NCBI GenBank assembly: GCA_905234735.1
Contig: CAJOJA010000011.1
Coordinates: 62,001 to 126,000, forward strand
Direction of reading: 5' to 3'
Source: an uncultured Bacteroidaceae bacterium
GTDB taxonomy: Bacteria; Bacteroidota; Bacteroidia; Bacteroidales; Bacteroidaceae
DNA: 64,000 nucleotides
Shown here: positions 59,896 through 64,000 of the stretch, piece by piece
Layout of the letters: the number at the start of each line of letters is the position of its first letter
How positions within the stretch are numbered: the stretch's first letter is position 1
Notes under the pieces: generated by a model
The model's database searches: none
Told to the model about the DNA's origin: nothing
Seen by the model: only the letters and a program-made list of their open reading frames with translations
Program-made: the position numbers and the translations under genes

Positions 59896-60586
59896 GATAG
59901 TCGTGTATGTTTTCGCTCATTAGGTGGTAAATCTCTCGCTCGCGGCCTGCAAGCATCACCTCTTGGCGTAGGATGACCTGCTGGTCGAAGCGTACGGCTG
60001 GTCCCGTCTGCGCCTCGCGTGGTTGGAGCTGGTGAACCTTGCGTGCCGTCTCGTCAATCAGAGGTAGCAGGGTGGAGAAGGGCAGGTCGCAATCGTGTAG
60101 TACTTCTGCGGCCATGTCATAGCAGTGATTCACGAAGTTGCAGGCCAATACGGCTGCCAAGTGGAGTCGGCGACGGCAGTCGCTGTCGATTTGTTGCACA
60201 TGACGGGTCAACGTCGAGGCCAATCGTACTAATAACTTCATGTCTTCGGCGTTCTCAGCCTCTAGGAATACGGGCACCTCGCAGAAGTTCACCTCGCGCG
60301 TCTTCGAGAAGGTCTGCATGGGGTACAGCACCCCTCTGCGTCGACAGGGCAGGGCTGTCAACGGCACGCTGCCCGAGGTGTGTACCACCAGGGCCTTCGT
60401 GTCTTTCAGGCGCTCTGCAACCTGGGCTATGGTATCGTCCTTCACGCAGACTATCACCACCTCGCCACGTACGTCGTCGCAGCGAAACGTCCGTCCCTGC
60501 AACTGTACGGTCTCGTGCCCTGCAGACTGGAGCGCTCGAAGGAGGTGAGTCCCCACGTTGCCTGTTCCTATCAGCGTTACGACCAT
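59882..60586 (-). CDS. Rossmann-like / DUF2520 protein
   Basis: 234 residues from the ATG at 60586 ([19 protein letters not shown]). GTGNVG is a dinucleotide-binding loop, and [20 protein letters not shown] and YPMQTFSK are characteristic of the Rossmann-like plus DUF2520 pair, related to pyrroline-carboxylate reductase. The substrate is unknown. The start overlaps the nitroreductase end by 10 bases. Confidence 0.8.
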   Translation of the reverse strand: MVVTLIGTGNVGTHLLRALQSAGHETVQLQGRTFRCDDVRGEVVIVCVKDDTIAQVAERLKDTKALVVHTSGSVPLTALPCRRRGVLYPMQTFSKTREVNFCEVPVFLEAENAEDMKLLVRLASTLTRHVQQIDSDCRRRLHLAAVLACNFVNHCYDMAAEVLHDCDLPFSTLLPLIDETARKVHQLQPREAQTGPAVRFDQQVILRQEVMLAGREREIYHLMSENIHDYHDKL

Positions 60587-61107
60587 GTTTCCGTATGGAG
60601 TTTCTCCCACTTCAGGCGTTCTTCGTTCTGGGGTTTGCGCTCGCTGCCCTTGTGTCCCAGAGCCACGATGCACAGGACGCGCATCCCATCGGGTATGCCC
60701 AGCAATTGGCGCACGTTCGTCTCTGCATCGCGCCCGTCCTGATCTTTGCGCTCACGCACCTGTACCCAGCAGGCACCTAGTCCCAAGTCTTCGGCTTGCA
60801 GCAGTATCATGGTGGCTGCCACAGAGGCATCCTCCACCCAGGCGTCGCTCACTTCAGGGTTGCCCAGCACCACTATGGCCGTCGCAGCTCCTGCAACCAG
60901 TTCGGCCCCCATAGCCTTGCAGGAAGACAAGGCTTGGAGGCTGTCCCGATTCGTTACGGTGAGAAATTCGTAGCTGTGCAGTCCTTTACTCGACGGAGCC
61001 ATTAGGGCTGCACGCATCACCATTCGCAAGTCGTGCTGGCTTACAGGTTCTTCTGTGAACTTCCGATGACTGCGTCGTATGGTTATCAGTTCGCTAAAGT
61101 CTTTCAT
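60577..61107 (-). CDS. Nitroreductase family protein
   Basis: 176 residues. ELITIRRSHRKFTEEPVS is the FMN-binding start, APSSKGLHSYEFLTV and AEDLGLGACWVQVR are typical. It is FMN-dependent, probably NAD(P)H-using; the substrate is unknown. It is the first gene of the run down to mce, with the promoter at 61140-61170. Confidence 0.85.
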   Translation of the reverse strand: MKDFSELITIRRSHRKFTEEPVSQHDLRMVMRAALMAPSSKGLHSYEFLTVTNRDSLQALSSCKAMGAELVAGAATAIVVLGNPEVSDAWVEDASVAATMILLQAEDLGLGACWVQVRERKDQDGRDAETNVRQLLGIPDGMRVLCIVALGHKGSERKPQNEERLKWEKLHTETWS

Positions 61108-61139
61108 ACAATTCTTTTGTAAAATGATTTCTCGCGTTG

Positions 61140-61170
61140 CAAAAGTAGTGATTTATTCTGATATGACAAA
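61140..61170 (-). promoter_or_regulatory. Promoter for the nitroreductase-to-mce run
   Basis: Minus strand TTTG (61167-61170), 19-base spacer, TACTTTTG (61140-61147), 32 bases before the ATG at 61107. It sits directly after the terminator of the upstream gene. Confidence 0.75.
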
Positions 61171-61207
61171 ACGAATCCCCTTCCGTTTTTTGGGGGAAGG
61201 GGATTCG
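61168..61207 (-). terminator. Intrinsic terminator of the outer-membrane protein gene
   Basis: CGAATCCCCTTCC (61172-61184) and GGAAGGGGATTCG (61195-61207) form a perfect 13-bp stem; on the minus strand it is followed by TTTTGTC. It ends the transcript from 61237 and abuts the next promoter. Confidence 0.85.
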
Positions 61208-61236
61208 TGGTGTGACATAGCGCTGTTTCAGGCCTG

Positions 61237-62676
61237 TTACTTTGCGATGCGGCTCTTGCCAATGGGGTAGTTGATGCCCATGCAGATGTCGAAGTTGCTG
61301 CGCAGGGGCACACCCTGCTTGGTCAGCTTGCTGATGCAGTGGTCTGAGCCTATGAAGAGGTTGAATCCGCGTGGATGGAAATTGATAATCCAACCAATGT
61401 TGGTGCCCAGTGTGCCTACTCCTACGTTGATGGCGGCCTCGAACATCTTGGCGGGACTGACGCTGACGGCGAAGCGCTCTTCGTTCCAGCTGTATTGTCC
61501 CTGGATGCGTGTGGTGCTGAGGAAACCGAACTTCAGGTGTCTGTAGCTGGGCAGTGCATATTCGGCAGCCAAGTTTAGGGTTGCACCCAGTCCGGTCACC
61601 TTGCTGACGGTGCCTTCCTTGGCCTGCAGGCGATACATGTCGATCAGGCGGTCACCGAGGTTGTCGCCCTGTGTCTCGAACTTCTCGCCTGGACCGTCTT
61701 TCACCTGGATATCGTTGAATCCGTTGAAGACAAATTCCTCGCCGTTGTTCTCAGCGATGGACACGTTCTTCCACTTGATGAAGCCCAGGTCGAGGATGCT
61801 GGCACTGGCCTTTAGTCCCTCGATGCCGAACTGTTTCTCCAGGTCCCATTCCACGCCCAGGTCGAAGGCTATACCGCCGCCGTTGGGACCGGGATTCTTG
61901 ATGTCGATTTTGTCGAAGTCGATTTCTTCGTAGTATTCGCCAGGACGGTTGTTGTACTCCTTTATTTGGGGTTCGCCCCAGGTGAACCCTTTGGCACCGG
62001 CCTCGATGGTGGCCTTGGCCATTGCTCGCCACTGGTTGGGGTCTTGTAGCTCGAGGTTCAAGTTCTCCATCTTCATCTTGGCGTATGCACCACCTACCAG
62101 AATCTTGGCCTTGCCGCCGATACGCCATGCTTCGTTGATCTGGTGGCTGTGTCCCAGAGCCAGTTCAGCGTATGCCATAGCCGTAGCACCGAGGTCGTTG
62201 ATCTGATAGTTCTGGTTGCTCAGCCGCTTGGTCATGTCGAAGAATTCCCAGGGAATGTTGGCTCCAGCATTGGTGCGAATGCCCAGCGTGATGTTGTTGT
62301 AGCCCTTGAAGGCGTGGAAGCCCACACTGACGATTTCCAGACGTTCGTCGCTGAGAATCTTGTTGGTCTTGCCGATGCCCTTCATCGCCTGTTCGTAGGA
62401 GATGCTGGGGTGCATGTAGGTGACCACCTTCTTTCCGTTCGAATCGGGATTCTTGAAGATGACGTCCTTCAGGGCCAGATTACCCCTGGCTGCCACGTTT
62501 ATGTTGGCCAACGGAAATCCGAAGTATGCCTGGCGGTCGTAGTCTTTGGCGGGGTTCAGTTCGTGTCCTTGTGCAAATCCGTCCAGGAAGTATGCACTGC
62601 TCAGGTTCTGTGCCAATGCGTTGTGGGCAGTAAATGCGGCAATGGCCACAATCATGTATTTGAATATCTTTTTCAT
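61237..62676 (-). CDS. DUF5723-like outer-membrane protein
   Basis: 479 residues with a signal peptide (MKKIFKYMIVAIAAFTAHNA, about 1-22). The mature part alternates polar and aromatic residues as in a beta-barrel (YFGFPLANINVAARGNLALK; KFGFLSTTRIQGQYSWNEER), and ends DICMGINYPIGKSRIAK. I recognise it as a DUF5723-type predicted porin-like protein; no function known. It follows the partial surface protein gene by 20 bases and ends at a strong terminator. Confidence 0.7.
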   Translation of the reverse strand: MKKIFKYMIVAIAAFTAHNALAQNLSSAYFLDGFAQGHELNPAKDYDRQAYFGFPLANINVAARGNLALKDVIFKNPDSNGKKVVTYMHPSISYEQAMKGIGKTNKILSDERLEIVSVGFHAFKGYNNITLGIRTNAGANIPWEFFDMTKRLSNQNYQINDLGATAMAYAELALGHSHQINEAWRIGGKAKILVGGAYAKMKMENLNLELQDPNQWRAMAKATIEAGAKGFTWGEPQIKEYNNRPGEYYEEIDFDKIDIKNPGPNGGGIAFDLGVEWDLEKQFGIEGLKASASILDLGFIKWKNVSIAENNGEEFVFNGFNDIQVKDGPGEKFETQGDNLGDRLIDMYRLQAKEGTVSKVTGLGATLNLAAEYALPSYRHLKFGFLSTTRIQGQYSWNEERFAVSVSPAKMFEAAINVGVGTLGTNIGWIINFHPRGFNLFIGSDHCISKLTKQGVPLRSNFDICMGINYPIGKSRIAK

Positions 62677-62696
62677 ACGTGTACCTCCTTTCTGAA

Positions 62697-64000
62697 TTAT
62701 TTCTTGTCGTTGGCATCAACGGTTATGCCGCCCTTGAGTGTCAGCTGTATCTCCTTCAAAACAATTTTGGCGTCCTCGCGCAGCGTGGCTTCGGCTACGG
62801 CGTTGTCGATGCGAGCCACGTAGGTGATGCCGTCAAGCTGCTGTGCGCCGTTCTTGCCCGTGAGCACGTCGTTGATGGTGTAGGAACCCCTCGGCTTGAT
62901 GGTGAAGACGACGTCGGTAACCTTGTCAGTTCCGTTGGGGCTGGCATCGATTACGATGTTGTTCACGTCCAGCTGCTGTACTCTGTGGCCCTGATTGTCG
63001 ATGGGAGTCAGCGAGAAGGTCACCTTCGCGGGCAGATTGCTGTGGGCCTTGGCCTTCAGTTCCAGCGAACCGGCGTTCAGGTCTTCGTAGTCTTTGAGGT
63101 CTTTAGCCCAGTCGCGTTCTGTGTCGCTATAGACGAGCAGGAACTCGTTGCCCAGCGTGAGCGGAGCAAATACCTTGTATTCGACCTTGACGTCGTACTC
63201 GTCCGTGATGTCGATGGGTGTCTGGCTGGCATCCAGTGCGATGGGTGCAACCTCCACGTTAATTTGGTCGGGTATCTTCTTGATCAGGTTAACCACCTTG
63301 CCATCGGAAGTCAGTCGCGTAGCGTTCCTATACTCGGCGGGCAACATGGACTTCTCCTTGTCCGAAAGGGGCTTGTCGGCAATGTAGTAGTAGATGTCCT
63401 GCTTGCCAGGCAGCGACAGGTCGCTTATCTTCACCGTCTGAGTCGCGCCGTTGACCGTGCTCTTCAGGGTGAGCGACGTGGTGGCCGTGGCGGGTAGTTC
63501 CTGACGGGCCTTGAGCAGCAGAATGGGGTTGTTCAGGTCGAGCACTACGTTGCTGTCGTTCAAGAAGTTGGGAAGCTTGTCCAGTTTGATGGGCTCGATT
63601 TGATCCACCTCGTGCTGCAGCTTACCCTGGAACTTCTCCAGTACGATGCCCTCGCCGGTGAATTCGGCCTGCCCCGTGAAGGTTACCTTTTCGGGCATGA
63701 TGCAAGCCAGCGACCGGGTGGTGTAGATGGTCTGCAGGTTTTCGAGGGTCACATTGTTGGCCAGATAGGTGTTCAGGGCAGCCTCGTCGATGTTTGCAGC
63801 CGTAATTTGGAACGTACCGCTGACGCCGAACTCGCCGCCGAAGCTTACGATGTGTGTGTCGCTGTCAAATTTGAAGTTTTCACCCTGTTCCATGCCAGCG
63901 AGCGTCAGCACCAAGGTGATGTCGCTTCCGTTGGTGGGAATCTGCACACCCTGTTCGTCGCTGAGGTTGATGGTTCCGTCCTCGATGCTGATGGCGTCTT
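62697..64000 (-). CDS. Large beta-rich surface protein, C-terminal part (5' truncated by window edge)
   Basis: The minus-strand frame is open to the right edge (reading ...SIEDGTINLSDEQGVQIPTN) and stops at 62697. Over 430 residues are visible. They consist of repeated beta-sandwich-like segments rich in Thr, Asp and Leu (SLTLKSTVNGATQTVKISDL; AKVTFSLTPIDNQGHRVQQL), without catalytic motifs. It is probably an exported protein working with the outer-membrane barrel encoded next. Not otherwise recognised. Confidence 0.65.
   Translation of the reverse strand, partial: DAISIEDGTINLSDEQGVQIPTNGSDITLVLTLAGMEQGENFKFDSDTHIVSFGGEFGVSGTFQITAANIDEAALNTYLANNVTLENLQTIYTTRSLACIMPEKVTFTGQAEFTGEGIVLEKFQGKLQHEVDQIEPIKLDKLPNFLNDSNVVLDLNNPILLLKARQELPATATTSLTLKSTVNGATQTVKISDLSLPGKQDIYYYIADKPLSDKEKSMLPAEYRNATRLTSDGKVVNLIKKIPDQINVEVAPIALDASQTPIDITDEYDVKVEYKVFAPLTLGNEFLLVYSDTERDWAKDLKDYEDLNAGSLELKAKAHSNLPAKVTFSLTPIDNQGHRVQQLDVNNIVIDASPNGTDKVTDVVFTIKPRGSYTINDVLTGKNGAQQLDGITYVARIDNAVAEATLREDAKIVLKEIQLTLKGGITVDANDKK

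Overview
The window looks like a chromosomal segment from a Bacteroidales bacterium, most probably Prevotellaceae. Reasons seen in the sequence: intergenic regions repeatedly carry the Bacteroidota promoter pair TTTG / TAnnTTTG about 19-20 bases apart; the gene set contains families typical of the order (DUF4270, DUF4301, DUF5107, DUF4369, BACON lipoprotein, HU-related protein, SPOR lipoprotein, TonB-dependent receptor with a carboxypeptidase-like N-terminal domain); many lipoproteins have short Bacteroidota-style lipoboxes. I see no transposase, integrase, phage structural gene, rRNA or CRISPR-cas.

Layout. 1-4382: end of an unknown gene, a secreted dipeptidyl-peptidase IV, a frame-disrupted HU-related gene with a structured leader, and about 1.3 kb of non-coding DNA with a long inverted repeat and an AT-rich cruciform. 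4383-11391: tRNA-Cys, a large secreted glycosidase-like protein, then cysC-cysD-cysN and a PAPS-type sulfotransferase. This is a complete set for activating sulfate and transferring it to an unknown acceptor, with no reductase genes next to it. 11394-21387 (minus): DUF4270 lipoprotein and a short GT5 protein; then a long run XRE-cupin regulator, acyl-CoA ligase, phoH, purC, menaquinone methyltransferase, aroE, patatin; then an SH3 lipoprotein. 21465-26541: a coding remnant, a RelA-type ppGpp synthetase with a degenerate hydrolase domain, DUF4301, and a small envelope-stress-like trio (YtxH, holin-like, small protein). 26762-33645: SPOR lipoprotein, ruvX, def, a TPR protein, then thrS-infC-rpmI-rplT.

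33728-47401: acyltransferase, an apparent rlmD-purU gene fusion, a sugar-use operon (MFS transporter, DUF5107/TPR protein, GH35 galactosidase), a small winged-helix-like protein, BACON lipoprotein, mltG and a CE12-like esterase. 47492-55350: ftsB/divIC-like gene, membrane/DUF4369 fusion, ligA, dapA, tcdA (opposite strand), a class I aminotransferase and an FtsX-like permease. 55422-64000 (minus): a seven-gene run from a nitroreductase through DUF2520, kdsC, maf, a lipoprotein and a TonB-dependent receptor to methylmalonyl-CoA epimerase, then an outer-membrane protein and a partial surface protein.

Most unusual signals: two arrays of unlike short palindromes whose centres repeat every 22 bases (52626-52750) or 23 bases (20502-20582); the self-contained sulfation cluster; gene fusions and coding-sequence insertions that seem to come from simple repeats normally found between genes; and the structured/inverted-repeat DNA around the broken HU gene.
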